The notes below the pieces were generated by a model. The model was not told the origin of the DNA, made no database searches, and was given only the letters and a program-made list of their open reading frames with translations. Positions 27,701 to 36,537 of a stretch of 64,000 nt of DNA are shown here, piece by piece. Every line of letters starts with the position of its first letter. Position 1 is the first letter of the stretch. Made by a program: the position numbers and the translations under genes. This DNA is from VFJQ01 sp044226525 (GTDB taxonomy: Bacteria; Verrucomicrobiota; Verrucomicrobiia; Chthoniobacterales; Chthoniobacteraceae), in contig JBGAGV010000003.1 of assembly GCA_044226525.1 (NCBI GenBank), positions 248,001 through 312,000 on the forward strand, given 5' to 3'.

Positions 27701-30700
27701 TCACCGCCCTCAGCGGTAGCGTCACGATTCCCATGGGCGCGGCCTCCACCGTGGTGAATGTGACGCCCGTCAATGACAGCGCGTCCGAGCCTTTGGAAAC
27801 GATCACCCTCAGCACCTCGTCGAATGCGGCGTATCTTATCGACCCGCTCGCGGCGAGCGCGACGGTGAGTATTATCGATGACGACGTGCAGACGGTCTCC
27901 GTGGTCGCGACCGATCCCACCGCCACGGAGATCGATCTTTCGCAACCCGGCGCGGTGGCGGACACGGGCACCTTCGTGGTAACGCGGACGGGCGATACGA
28001 CGAATCCGTTGACGGTGTATTACGCGCTCACCGGCACCCCGACCACGGGCACCACCGCGCTGCATGGCGTGGACTACGAAGCACTGCCCGGCTCGGTCAC
28101 CATCCCGGCTAATACCACGCAGGCCGCGGTCACGATCATCCCTCGTTTCGACACGATCGGCGAAGGGCCAGAGACAGTCCTCCTGACCCTCGGCGCAGGC
28201 TCGACCAACTACATCCTCGGCGCGGCGAGTAGCGCCACGATCACGATCAACGACTCACCGACCGACACGCCTTACATCGACGTGGTGAACACCGCGAGCG
28301 CCGCAGAGCCTTCCACGAACGGGAACTTCCGCTTCAGCGTGCGCGGCCCGGGGACGGCACCCCTCGTGGTGAACTACACACTCAGCGGCACCGCGACCAA
28401 CCTCACCGATTACAACACCAGCTCCGTGTGGTTCCCGAAAACCTCGGGCACCTCCGAAGTGCTGCGTGGCGTGTGGCCGGTCAATACGACGAACGTCTGG
28501 GCCGTCGGCGACAACGGCACGGTTCGCAAATGGGACGGCAACGCCTGGGCCGCGCAGACATCGAGCACGACGAACACGCTTCGAGGGGTGTGGGGCACCG
28601 CCGCAAACAGCCTCTGGGCGGTGGGCGATGGCGGCACCATTCTGAAATTCAACGGCACGAATTGGACCGCGCAGATTTCCGGCACCGCCAATGCGCTGCA
28701 CGCGATCTGGGGCAACAGCGCGACCAGCCTCTGGGCGGTCGGGGAAAACGGCACCATCCTTCGATCGACGAACGGCACCACCTGGACCGCCCAGTCCTCC
28801 GGCACCACGAATGCACTCCGCAGCGTGTGGGGCACCGCCGCAAACAGCGTCTGGGCGGCCGGCGATAGCGGCACGATTCTGAAATTCGACGGCACGAATT
28901 GGGCCGCGCAGACTTCCGGCACGACGGCTTCGCTGCGCGGCGTCCGCGGCAGCGGGACATCGAATGTGTGGGCGGTGGGCGCGGGCGGCACGATTCTGAA
29001 ATTCAACGGCACGGCCTGGAACACGCAAACTTCGCCGACGACGTCCGATCTCGCCGGCGTCTGGGCGGCCGATACGAACAACGTGTGGGCCGTCGGCCCA
29101 ACCGGCCTGATGCTCCGGACCAGCAACAGCGGCACGGCCTGGACCCCGCAGGTCTCGAACACCACGCAGGCTCTCACGGCGATTTCCGGCACGAGCTCCA
29201 GTTATCTCTGGACCGTCGGCGACCCGGGCACGACGATGAACTTCGACTCCGCGGCGATCGTTCCGCTCAACGGCACGCTGGTGATTCCGGTCGGCACGAG
29301 CGTGGTGGACCTGCCAATCCGACCGGTCAACGACGCGCTCGTCGAGGATCTCGAAACCATCACCCTCACGATCACGCCGAGCACGGACTACCAGACGTTT
29401 GCCAATACGGCCTCCGCGACGATGTGGCTGCGCGACGACGAACAACCAACCGTTTACGTGGACACACAGGTCGGCACGAGCGGCAGCTCGACGGTTGCGG
29501 AAAATACCGCAACCAACCCGACGAAGTTTTACGTCTCGCGCACCGGCAGCACGGCGAACGCACTGACGGTGAATTACACGCTTGGTGGCACGGCAACGAA
29601 TGGCGCGGACTACGACAGTGGCGCCGTATGGGCTGCGCAAGCTTCCGGCACTCCAAACACACTCCGTGGCACGTGGGGCAGCGATGCGGGCAACGTGTGG
29701 GCAGTGGGTGACGGCGGCACGATCTTGAAATGGGACGGCTCGACCTGGAGCGCGCAAACTTCCACGACCACCAACGCACTGCGCGCCGTGTGGGGCACCG
29801 CCGTGAACAGCATCTGGGCCGTCGGCGATGGCGGCACGATTCTGAAATTCAATGGCACCGCCTGGAGCGCGCAAACTTCTGGCACCACGAACGCGCTCCG
29901 CGGCGTGTGGAGCAGCGACGCGAACAACGTGTGGGCAGTCGGAAATGGCGGCACAATCTTGAAATTCAATGGCACCGCGTGGAGCACGCAGACTTCTGGC
30001 ATCACGACGACGCTCAACGCCGTGTGGGGGAATTCTGCAACGAGTGTGTGGGCCGTGGGCGACTCCGGGACGATCCGCAAGTGGAACGGCACCGCGTGGG
30101 CCACACAGACTTCCGGGACGATCGAGTCGCTCCGCGCGATCTGGGGCACGAGCGCGACAAGCCTGTGGGCGGCTGGGACGTTTGGCACGATCCTCCGCTC
30201 CACCACGGGCACCACGTGGGCCACACAAACGACAAACACGACAATGGATCTCGCGACGATCTGGGGGCCGGACGCAAGTAACCTGCGCGCTGGCGGCGAT
30301 GACGGGACGATCATTTTCACGTCGAACTCCGGCAGCACCTGGGCCACGCAAATCTCAAACACAGCTCAACCGCTCAACAGCCTCCGCGGAATCGATGCAA
30401 ATAATGTTTGGGCCGTCGGCGATGGCGGCACGATCACAAACTGGAACGGCCTCGCGAGCCTGCCGCTCGCGGGCACAGTGGTGATCCCCGCCGGCGCGCT
30501 GGGTGTGGACCTCGCGATTCGGCCAATCGACGACGCGATCTTCGAGGGGACCGAGACGATCACGTTCGACTTCGCGGCAGGGGCTTACGGCCATGGGCCG
30601 GGCGCGGTCATGTATATCTCCGACAACGAAACGACGACGAACACGGTGAGCTTCGCGAGCGGCAGCGCGGCAGGACTGGAGGGCGTATCCAGCGTGAATG

Positions 30701-33700
30701 TGCCCGTATCGCTTGTAAATCCGGCGACGGGTCCAGTGACGGTAGATTACGCGGTCGAAAGCGGCACGCGTGCGTCATCGACCACTTCCGTATCGAACAT
30801 CACCGCGCCGAGCGTAACGATTCCTTACTGGGTGCGAGTTACTCGCAACGGAAACATCTTTAGGAGCTACGCATCCAGCGATGGAGTCACCTGGACGCCA
30901 CGCAGCGCCTCGCAAACCATCGCTATTCCAGCCACCAGCTATCTCGCAGGGATTCTGGTGAACTCAGGCGTCAGTGGTTCCTCCGCCAGCGCGACGCTGG
31001 ACAATGTCAGCGTCACCGACCTGGACGCCGGCGGCAGCGTGGGCGCAAAGGTCAGCGCCGATGTCGGAACACCGAGTCCGGCGAGCACCGACTCGCTGAA
31101 TGCCGGGGTCTATTCACTCTCGTCCGGGGGACCCGACTTCGCGAGCGGCACGACAGATACCTGCCGCTACGTCTATTTCCCGATTTCGAATTCGGCGAAC
31201 TGCACGATTACCGCGCGCATCGTCTCGATCACCGGCACACCCGTGGCCTCGAAGGCCGGTGTGATGATTCGCGAGTCCACCGCGAACAATGTAAAGCACT
31301 GCTCTTCCGTCGCGGTCAAAGACAGCACCTTTCGACAAACCTATCGCATCACGACGGGAACGGCCGCCAATGTGAACAGTTCAACGAACTTTCCGATCAT
31401 TAAACCGTGGTGGGTGCGGCTCCAACGCGCCGGCAATGTTTTCACGGCATCGCAATCCTCCGACGGCACGACATGGACAACCGTCGGTTCGCCGCAGACG
31501 ATGGCGCTTGCCCCGGGCGTGCTCGCGGGACTGGCGGTCAGCGCGCGCAACGACAACACGGTAGCGACGGCAACGTTCGACAACGTATCGCTAACGGGTT
31601 CGCCGACGCTCGCCGGGCGCACGGTCGGCTACGTGAATACGGAAGGCTCCAGCAGTGTCGCGGGCAGCGTTTATACGGTGAGCGCAGCGGGAGCACAGAT
31701 CGGGGGGACCGAGGACGAGTGCCACTTTGTGGCGGCGCCAGTAAGCGGGAATTTCACCCTCGTGGCCCGTGTGTTGACGCAAAGCGGCGGCAATTCGAAC
31801 GCACAGGCTGGCGTGATGGTGCGAGAGAGTGCGAACTACCGAATGCGCAGCCTCTACTTCGGCTGTGTAGCGAATGCGGGCACGGAGTTCATCGTGCGCG
31901 ATTCGTCGGTGTCGAACGCGTTTGGTTCGGGCGTCGATTATTTGCTCAAAGCGGGAACGCTCAGCTTCGCGATTGGCGAGCAGACAAAAAATATTACGCT
32001 CGCGGTGACGAACGACTCAACGGTCGAGGGACCGAATAACGTAACGATCGTGCTGCGCAATCCAGGCGGCGCGACGCTCGGCCCAATCTCCCAATTCACC
32101 TATACGATCCTCGACGACGACACGGCAGCGGCGGTGCCTTATGCAGGCTTTGCCGCAGCGGGCAGCAGCGTAAGCGAGGCGGCGGGCACGACGAATCTGC
32201 TCGTCACTCTCAGTGCGCCGGCACCCGGGCCGGTATCGCTGGACTACGCCGTCACGGGCGGCACCGCCACGAGTCCAGCGGACTACACGCTAGCCAGCGG
32301 CACGGTTTCTTTCGCGGCGGGCCAAAGTGTAAAGGCGACCCCGGTCACGATCGTTCAGGATACCGATGTGGAGAGCAACGAGACGGTGGTCGTGACGCTC
32401 TCGAACCCCAGTAGTGCGCAACTCAGCGCGCTGAATACGCACACGCTCACGATCACGGACGACGACTTCCCCACCGTGACGATTGCGGCCACGGATGCCT
32501 CCGCCACGGAAAGCGGTGACCCCGGCACTTTCACCATCATGCGTTTGGGTTCGACGGCGGGGAACCTCACAGTGAACTATACGATCGCGACGGGCACCGG
32601 CCAGGCGACCAATGGCACCGATTATACATTGATCACCACCAGCGCTGTCATCCCCGACGGCCAGACCAGTGCAACCGTGACCATCTCGCCGCAGCAGGAC
32701 ACGACCAATGAAGGCAACGAGACGGTGACGCTCACCCTCGCGACGGACGCAGCCTATACGCTTGGCGCCTCGGTCAGTGCGACGGTGACGATTGCAGACG
32801 ACGACCGCAGCACGGTCACGATCGTGGCGAACGATGCCAACGCTTCGGAGACGGCGGGAAATCCAGGGCAATTCACCGTAACTCGCACCGCGCCGACGAC
32901 CGCGAGCCTGACGGTCAACCTTTCCATCTCGGGCACGGCGACCAACGGGACCGACTACGCGAATATCGCCAGCACCGTCACAATCGCTGCGAACCAGACC
33001 AGCGCCGTCATCAATGTGTCGCCGGTGGACGACGCGGTGACGGAAGGCCCGGAGGACGTGACGATCGCCCTCGCCAGCGGCAACTACGATATCGGCACGG
33101 CAAACTTCGCCAGCGTCACCATTGCCGATAACGACAATCCGCCCGTGCTGTTCATCTCGACTCCCGCAAGCCAGGGTCCGCTGATTGCGAATGGCAACGG
33201 CATCATCGTCGGCGCCACTGTGACCGACGACGGCGCGCCGCAACCCGTCACGCTCACGTGGTCGCAGGTCGCCGGTTCCGGCACGGCCACCATCGAATCC
33301 CCCAACAGCGCTACCACGGCCGTCACGTTCAGCACGTCGGGCACCTATGTGCTGCGCGTCACCGCGACGGACGGCCAGTTCACGGTGAGCGATCAGACCA
33401 CGGTCGTCGTCGGCAACGCGCTCGTCGCGGCAAATTGGATCACGCAGGATCTCGGTCCGTCGTCCGCCCGGCGCGGCCAGGGCCTGGAATCCAGTGGAAC
33501 CTTTAGTGTGAGCGGCACGGGCGCAGGCTACGCCAGCACCACCGCCGATCAGGCTCATGTCATGGTGCGCTCGGTGGATGACGACTCCTCCATCGTCGCC
33601 CGTCTCACCACCTTTCCGACCACCGCCGCTCTCGCGGGTGTGACGATGCGCGATACCATGGCCCGCGCCGCCCGCCGCGCGGTGCTTGGCTATGTGCCGG

Positions 33701-35208
33701 GGACAGGTCTGCAATTCCGCACCCGAACCACCGTTTCGACGAACGACACGGTCGTCACCCAACCCGGGGTCAGCCTGCCTGTCTGGGTTCGCCTCGTCCG
33801 CAACGCGACCACCAACGAGATCACCGCTTCCTACGCGCCCGATGTCTCCGGTTCGCCGGGCACGTGGACCGATGTGGCCCCCCCCACGATGGTGACGATG
33901 GACAACCGCGCAGATGTGGGGCTCACCACCACGAGCAACTCCACCTCGACCACTGCCACGGCAGTTTTCGACCAAGTGACGCTCACGCCCACCCCAAGCG
34001 GTCCGGCTTTGCTTTCCGAGGACTACGGCACCGCTCCGCCGTTGGCCGGCAGCGGAGGCGCCAACAGCGGCACCTACACTCTCGCGGGCAGCACGAGCGG
34101 CTACTACTACGGCTGGCAGTATTACGGTGATTTGATGATCACCGTGAAACACGCCTCGGCCACCTCCGGCGCGGGCTCCGCCACGTCCGGCATTCGGATC
34201 AGCGAAAACCTCGAGTCCGGCGCCTACGTGCAGGCGGGTCGCATCCCCACGGGGGCCTACAATGGCTACTTCTGGCGTTCCATCGCCGGTGGAAGCGGCG
34301 GAGGCGTGCCGAGTTTCACCGGCACGGTGCGCTGGATTCGGATCATCCGGAAAGGCAACTCCATCACCGCATTTCACGCTGCCGATGTCAGCGGAAGTCC
34401 GGGCACCTGGGCTCAGATCGGCCAGCCGCAAACCGTCATCATGACTACCCCCATTTTTGTCAGCTTTTGGGTCGATAACGCCAGCGGCGTCGGGCTGAAT
34501 ACGGTGACCTTCAACAACCTCAGCATCGTGCCGCTCAATAACGCACCGAATATCGACCTGAGCGCGCTACCTTCAGTCTCCACCGGCCCCTCCAGCGTGA
34601 CGCTCGATGCCACGGTAACCGACGACGGCTCTCCCACTCCCAGCACCGTCACCACTAGCTGGAGCAAATCCTCTGGCCCGGGAAGTGTGATTTTCGGCAC
34701 CACGGCCGCGATCGACACCTCAGCCACTTTTTCACAATTCGGCAATTACGCGCTACGCCTGCGCGCCGACGACTCTGGTATCATTTCGTTCCGCGACAAA
34801 TCGATCACCTATTACGAAAGCCAGTTCCAGTCCTGGCAGGCGCAGCATTTCTCTGGAAATCCGAACGACCCCGACGCGGCTCCCGATGCCGACGGCGATC
34901 ACGACGGATTTACCACCTTCATGGAATACGCCTTCAATCTCTCCACGTCGGGCTTTGACGTCGCACCGTGGACGCTCGATTCCGAGAACGTCTCCTCGCA
35001 AAACTACCTTCGCCTGACGGTGCCGAAAAACCCGGCTGCGACCGACGTCACCTACGAGGTGCAGGCCACAAGCAATCTCGCCGATCCGCAGAGTTGGAGC
35101 AGTGCAGGCCTCATCATTGAGCAAGACTCCGGCACCACCCTCCGCGTGCGCGACTCGTTGCCGATGGGCAGCACGCCAAGATTCATGCGCGCCAAGGTGA
35201 GCCGGTAG
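24766..35208 (+). CDS. Giant secreted metzincin-like / Calx-beta protein (3480 aa)
   Basis: One uninterrupted frame. Residues 1-25 form a signal or anchor helix, and 30-280 look like a propeptide. A metzincin/M6-like protease domain follows with HEIGHCFGLAH (His437, Glu438, His441, His447) and a Met-turn DIMG (Met474). Then come a PKD domain (about 627-715), a carboxypeptidase-regulatory-like domain (719-785) and about nine Calx-beta domains (803-2790), most ending in a DDD or DND calcium motif. Three Calx-beta domains are interrupted by other modules, described separately. After 2790 there are Ig/PKD-like domains, two more laminin-G/DUF1349-like lobes and a C-terminal region with a DADGDHDGFTTFMEYAF calcium-type loop, common at the ends of secreted verrucomicrobial proteins. 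Calx-beta and PKD domains serve adhesion and extension at the cell surface. No sorting signal is seen at the end. Confidence 0.88.
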   Translation: MRFRLRLVALAALIAASALVYLSSQPDTPPTAKATIPITGSSQPEVETALPPQKPVAKTHAASAPVAEPIAVFTEWTQRYLAASPKERRALVPEGVRLAQARRPVFKQLIKDDPRRALGEAIPMVVRQQMPVRVLEQLEARLNGVAALRVIQGVPLPGDSRPATSLTFHEAEFKDGKTYRAYVYGQREEKVTWTAGASLNGVALDADFAVNENPSRTLEVGEIPNPDKPQVNICPVSGKTTASTAEGEKIGEDTPAVETATEVVHFCGPIHIDPYNQTLIMGEGVSGGAFGFTGILPSAPTPALGNVKVLAIPMTYADQNTVPSTEAALSATFRDVADFYAKASYGRISLVGVVSPPVKLPHNEAWYVNRDTTNGGDISGTSVEHQHAREEARKLGYDWNDYDCIVVRHNGGPGSYGGLGGGSSVWVRGDGVSLWAHEIGHCFGLAHSNAWNTAGTSAIGAGANQEYGDTYDIMGGAGYPAGHYNAQAKNQIKWLPSNFVENVTTSGVYRLYAFDQGVLLPDRRYAMTIVKDAQRTYWGEVRALVDTNPWVKNGMLLGWRYPNGSGSNLQRIDTTPGSPFSQEDAAISVGSTFSDTETGIHLTTIAVNDSPRYVDVAVNFGSFPGNHAPTLALAASATVVPLGATVTFTATANDVDGDTLAYSWQHFGDTSVKLVSGNSPAITRTFSTAGSYIVSCTVSDMKGGSTTRNQLITVGSGNSRFTISGRVTLLGQGLQDVVVTANGANGVVTDADGYYTIPNLAANTYTMTPLLYGYTFGELFNNSVTVGPNAAGADFEATATPVVTIEATVPNASEGPTVTNGRFTLTRTGDLSQDLVVNVNPAQGSATKGTSAPTGDYYFPTDYATGSQGFSTFTIPADSATLDVIVTPNTDTSAEGPETVILQLGPGNGYLVGPASSATVVINDDDTALPKVSVAATTVATVENSGAPAVLTFTRSGATTTALAVNYTVSGSATSGADFTALSGSVTIPMGAASTVVNVTPVNDSASEPLETITLSTSSNAAYLIDPLAASATVSIIDDDVQTVSVVATDPTATEIDLSQPGAVADTGTFVVTRTGDTTNPLTVYYALTGTPTTGTTALHGVDYEALPGSVTIPANTTQAAVTIIPRFDTIGEGPETVLLTLGAGSTNYILGAASSATITINDSPTDTPYIDVVNTASAAEPSTNGNFRFSVRGPGTAPLVVNYTLSGTATNLTDYNTSSVWFPKTSGTSEVLRGVWPVNTTNVWAVGDNGTVRKWDGNAWAAQTSSTTNTLRGVWGTAANSLWAVGDGGTILKFNGTNWTAQISGTANALHAIWGNSATSLWAVGENGTILRSTNGTTWTAQSSGTTNALRSVWGTAANSVWAAGDSGTILKFDGTNWAAQTSGTTASLRGVRGSGTSNVWAVGAGGTILKFNGTAWNTQTSPTTSDLAGVWAADTNNVWAVGPTGLMLRTSNSGTAWTPQVSNTTQALTAISGTSSSYLWTVGDPGTTMNFDSAAIVPLNGTLVIPVGTSVVDLPIRPVNDALVEDLETITLTITPSTDYQTFANTASATMWLRDDEQPTVYVDTQVGTSGSSTVAENTATNPTKFYVSRTGSTANALTVNYTLGGTATNGADYDSGAVWAAQASGTPNTLRGTWGSDAGNVWAVGDGGTILKWDGSTWSAQTSTTTNALRAVWGTAVNSIWAVGDGGTILKFNGTAWSAQTSGTTNALRGVWSSDANNVWAVGNGGTILKFNGTAWSTQTSGITTTLNAVWGNSATSVWAVGDSGTIRKWNGTAWATQTSGTIESLRAIWGTSATSLWAAGTFGTILRSTTGTTWATQTTNTTMDLATIWGPDASNLRAGGDDGTIIFTSNSGSTWATQISNTAQPLNSLRGIDANNVWAVGDGGTITNWNGLASLPLAGTVVIPAGALGVDLAIRPIDDAIFEGTETITFDFAAGAYGHGPGAVMYISDNETTTNTVSFASGSAAGLEGVSSVNVPVSLVNPATGPVTVDYAVESGTRASSTTSVSNITAPSVTIPYWVRVTRNGNIFRSYASSDGVTWTPRSASQTIAIPATSYLAGILVNSGVSGSSASATLDNVSVTDLDAGGSVGAKVSADVGTPSPASTDSLNAGVYSLSSGGPDFASGTTDTCRYVYFPISNSANCTITARIVSITGTPVASKAGVMIRESTANNVKHCSSVAVKDSTFRQTYRITTGTAANVNSSTNFPIIKPWWVRLQRAGNVFTASQSSDGTTWTTVGSPQTMALAPGVLAGLAVSARNDNTVATATFDNVSLTGSPTLAGRTVGYVNTEGSSSVAGSVYTVSAAGAQIGGTEDECHFVAAPVSGNFTLVARVLTQSGGNSNAQAGVMVRESANYRMRSLYFGCVANAGTEFIVRDSSVSNAFGSGVDYLLKAGTLSFAIGEQTKNITLAVTNDSTVEGPNNVTIVLRNPGGATLGPISQFTYTILDDDTAAAVPYAGFAAAGSSVSEAAGTTNLLVTLSAPAPGPVSLDYAVTGGTATSPADYTLASGTVSFAAGQSVKATPVTIVQDTDVESNETVVVTLSNPSSAQLSALNTHTLTITDDDFPTVTIAATDASATESGDPGTFTIMRLGSTAGNLTVNYTIATGTGQATNGTDYTLITTSAVIPDGQTSATVTISPQQDTTNEGNETVTLTLATDAAYTLGASVSATVTIADDDRSTVTIVANDANASETAGNPGQFTVTRTAPTTASLTVNLSISGTATNGTDYANIASTVTIAANQTSAVINVSPVDDAVTEGPEDVTIALASGNYDIGTANFASVTIADNDNPPVLFISTPASQGPLIANGNGIIVGATVTDDGAPQPVTLTWSQVAGSGTATIESPNSATTAVTFSTSGTYVLRVTATDGQFTVSDQTTVVVGNALVAANWITQDLGPSSARRGQGLESSGTFSVSGTGAGYASTTADQAHVMVRSVDDDSSIVARLTTFPTTAALAGVTMRDTMARAARRAVLGYVPGTGLQFRTRTTVSTNDTVVTQPGVSLPVWVRLVRNATTNEITASYAPDVSGSPGTWTDVAPPTMVTMDNRADVGLTTTSNSTSTTATAVFDQVTLTPTPSGPALLSEDYGTAPPLAGSGGANSGTYTLAGSTSGYYYGWQYYGDLMITVKHASATSGAGSATSGIRISENLESGAYVQAGRIPTGAYNGYFWRSIAGGSGGGVPSFTGTVRWIRIIRKGNSITAFHAADVSGSPGTWAQIGQPQTVIMTTPIFVSFWVDNASGVGLNTVTFNNLSIVPLNNAPNIDLSALPSVSTGPSSVTLDATVTDDGSPTPSTVTTSWSKSSGPGSVIFGTTAAIDTSATFSQFGNYALRLRADDSGIISFRDKSITYYESQFQSWQAQHFSGNPNDPDAAPDADGDHDGFTTFMEYAFNLSTSGFDVAPWTLDSENVSSQNYLRLTVPKNPAATDVTYEVQATSNLADPQSWSSAGLIIEQDSGTTLRVRDSLPMGSTPRFMRAKVSR
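28420..29250 (+). repeat. Seven-repeat propeller block 1 inside a Calx-beta domain
   Basis: Seven tandem units of about 39 residues (117 bases) with consensus W..QTSGT...LR.VWG....NVWAVG..GTILKFNGT. Seven such units fit a seven-bladed beta-propeller. The DNA repeats are also visible (GGCGGCACGATTCTGAAATT recurs). The block lies at residues about 1219-1495, between the first half of a Calx-beta domain (up to LTDY) and its second half (from GTLVIPVGTSVVDLPIRPV). Confidence 0.85.
29617..30447 (+). repeat. Seven-repeat propeller block 2 inside a Calx-beta domain
   Basis: A second array of seven 39-residue units of the same family as block 1 (WSAQTSGTTNALR.VW..DANNVWAVG.GGTILKFNGT). It occupies residues about 1618-1894. 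It interrupts the next Calx-beta domain at the equivalent point, after GADY and before GTVVIPAGALGVDLAIRPI. The two blocks are probably duplicates, as adjacent units in DNA are close to identical in places. Confidence 0.85.
30766..31935 (+). repeat. Laminin-G/DUF1349-like lobes inserted in a third Calx-beta domain
   Basis: Residues about 2001-2390 hold three related lobes with motifs PYWVRVTRNGNIFRSYASSDG, ASKAGVMIRES and NAQAGVMVRES. The first lobe has only its C-terminal half, the second is complete and the third has only its N-terminal half. The Calx-beta half before is VTVDYAVESGT and the half after is DYLLKAGTLSFAIGEQ. Confidence 0.7.
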
Positions 35209-35222
35209 AATTTGTGGCAGCA

Positions 35223-35265
35223 CGGTTGCGAACCGCTTCAGATCGGGTGATGGGAATCCTTCCCA
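35223..35265 (+). terminator. Two small hairpins after the Calx-beta gene
   Basis: Between the stop of the giant gene and the ATG of the ArsC-type gene lie CGGTT/AACCG (35223-35235, loop GCG) and TGGGAA/TTCCCA (35251-35265, loop TCC). There is no T-run after either, so this is only a weak candidate terminator; the second hairpin could instead shape the leader of the next gene. Confidence 0.3.
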
Positions 35266-35272
35266 CTGCTCG

Positions 35273-35713
35273 ATGGTAAAGCCACTCATCCTCGTCCTTT
35301 GCACCGGCAATTCATGCCGCAGCCACATGGCGGAAGCCATTCTGCGCCACTCGCTGGGCGCGCATTTCCGCATCGCCAGCGCCGGCTCGCGCCCGGCGGA
35401 ATTCGTGCATCCGCTCGCCATCGAGGCGATGAAAGAAATCGACTACGACCTCAGCAAACACCGCTCGAAACACCTCGGCGAGTTTGTGGCCGAGCAAGTC
35501 GAAACGGTCATCACGGTCTGCGGCCGGGCCGATCAGGCCTGCCCGATTTTTCCCGGCCAGGTGAATCGCCATCATTTCCCTTTCGAAGATCCTGCCGACG
35601 TAAAAGGGACCCGCGCCGAGCAACTGACTGCCTTTCGTCGGGTCCGCGATGAAATCCGCCGCGTTTTTGAGGCCTACGCCGCCGGACGCCTCGACGCCAT
35701 CCGCTCGCGCTGA
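35273..35713 (+). CDS. arsC: ArsC-type arsenate reductase (LMW-PTP fold)
   Basis: A protein of 146 residues with the low-molecular-weight phosphatase P-loop CTGNSCRS (Cys10, Arg16). Two more cysteines, Cys83 and Cys90 in TVCGRADQACPIFPG, are at the spacing of the redox pair of thioredoxin-coupled ArsC (Staphylococcus pI258 type). The FPFEDPADVKGT segment holds the general-acid aspartate. This fits arsenate reduction to arsenite rather than simple tyrosine phosphatase activity. No arsenite pump or ArsR gene is adjacent, so the role in resistance is inferred. The ATG is 64 bases after the preceding stop. Confidence 0.9.
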   Translation: MVKPLILVLCTGNSCRSHMAEAILRHSLGAHFRIASAGSRPAEFVHPLAIEAMKEIDYDLSKHRSKHLGEFVAEQVETVITVCGRADQACPIFPGQVNRHHFPFEDPADVKGTRAEQLTAFRRVRDEIRRVFEAYAAGRLDAIRSR

Positions 35714-35849
35714 GGAAAAATCGGTCGAGGCAGTGCCGGGGCGCCGGTCCTCGGCGAAACGGCGCAGACGCATCGGTCTGCCGTGCAAACCACCACGCGC
35801 TGGGCAGCCCCGAGGAACTGCCCTTCCCATTCTCTACGCGCTTTACGCC

Positions 35850-35875
35850 CTGGTTCTTTTAACGATCAGAACCAG
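35850..35875 (-). terminator. Hairpin overlapping the hupE stop codon
   Basis: A perfect 8-base inverted repeat, CTGGTTCT/AGAACCAG, with a 10-base loop, lies in the convergent gap of arsC and hupE. The TGA of hupE is within it. No T-run follows on either strand, so a terminator function is only possible. Confidence 0.35.
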
Positions 35876-36444
35876 CCCAGCATCAACAGCACCGCACAAC
35901 CTGCCACCACCGCGCCGGAAAGTCGCAGCACCGGAGCGGTCTGCTTGAGCGAACCGAAGATGAAACCAACCGTATGAAGCAGGGTCGTCGCTACCGCAAA
36001 ACCCACACCGTAAGCCAGACCCGAAACGTTCGCCGGCATCTCCGCCCCGTGGGCAAACCCATGGAACAGCGCAAACGTGCCGACCACCACAGCACTCAAC
36101 GCGAGCGGCAGACGCACCGCAGCCGCCACGAGCACACCGAGCACGAGCACCGAAGCGAGAATCGCCATTTCCACCCCCGGCAGCATCCACCCGCTCATCG
36201 CGAGTGCTCCGCCGAGTGACATCACCCCGACAAACGAAGCCGGGACCGCCCAACGCGCGCGACCACCAAGCTGCGCCGCCCACAGACCCACCGCGAGCAT
36301 CGCCAACAGGTGATCGAGCCCCATCAGCGGATGCGTCAGGCCGGGAGTGAACCCACTCGCTCCATGCCCCGGATGAGCCTGCGCCAGCGCCGGCGAAAGT
36401 GCGAGAATAATGGCGAGTGCCCTGAAGAGTTTGGTGGTGTGCAT
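35866..36444 (-). CDS. hupE: HupE/UreJ-family membrane protein
   Basis: A protein of 192 residues with a signal-like N-terminus ending QAHPGHG and about six membrane helices. The family motifs HPLMGLDHLLAML and FALFHGFAHGAEMP are intact, with conserved histidines for metal binding. HupE/UreJ proteins are nickel or cobalt permeases linked to hydrogenase or urease, but neither enzyme is encoded in this window, so the metal role is inferred. ATG at 36442-36444. It converges with arsC. Confidence 0.9.
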   Translation of the reverse strand: MHTTKLFRALAIILALSPALAQAHPGHGASGFTPGLTHPLMGLDHLLAMLAVGLWAAQLGGRARWAVPASFVGVMSLGGALAMSGWMLPGVEMAILASVLVLGVLVAAAVRLPLALSAVVVGTFALFHGFAHGAEMPANVSGLAYGVGFAVATTLLHTVGFIFGSLKQTAPVLRLSGAVVAGCAVLLMLGWF

Positions 36445-36537
36445 GAGATGTGCCCTCTGTGTTAAATCGAATTCGGCAGGAAGCTAGCAAGCGAGTGCAT
36501 AAGGCCCAAGAAAATTTCGCTGACGGCCACCCATTCC

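Noticed and set aside
28255..30351. A 698-residue open frame on the minus strand under the propeller repeats
   Set aside because: It mirrors the 117-base repeats of the Calx-beta gene and has no recognisable domain. The 713-residue antisense frame at 32290-34431 is rejected for the same reason.
28420..30447. Regular DNA repeats that could suggest CRISPR or satellite DNA
   Set aside because: The 117-base period is in frame and encodes the propeller units; there are no short identical repeats with unique spacers.
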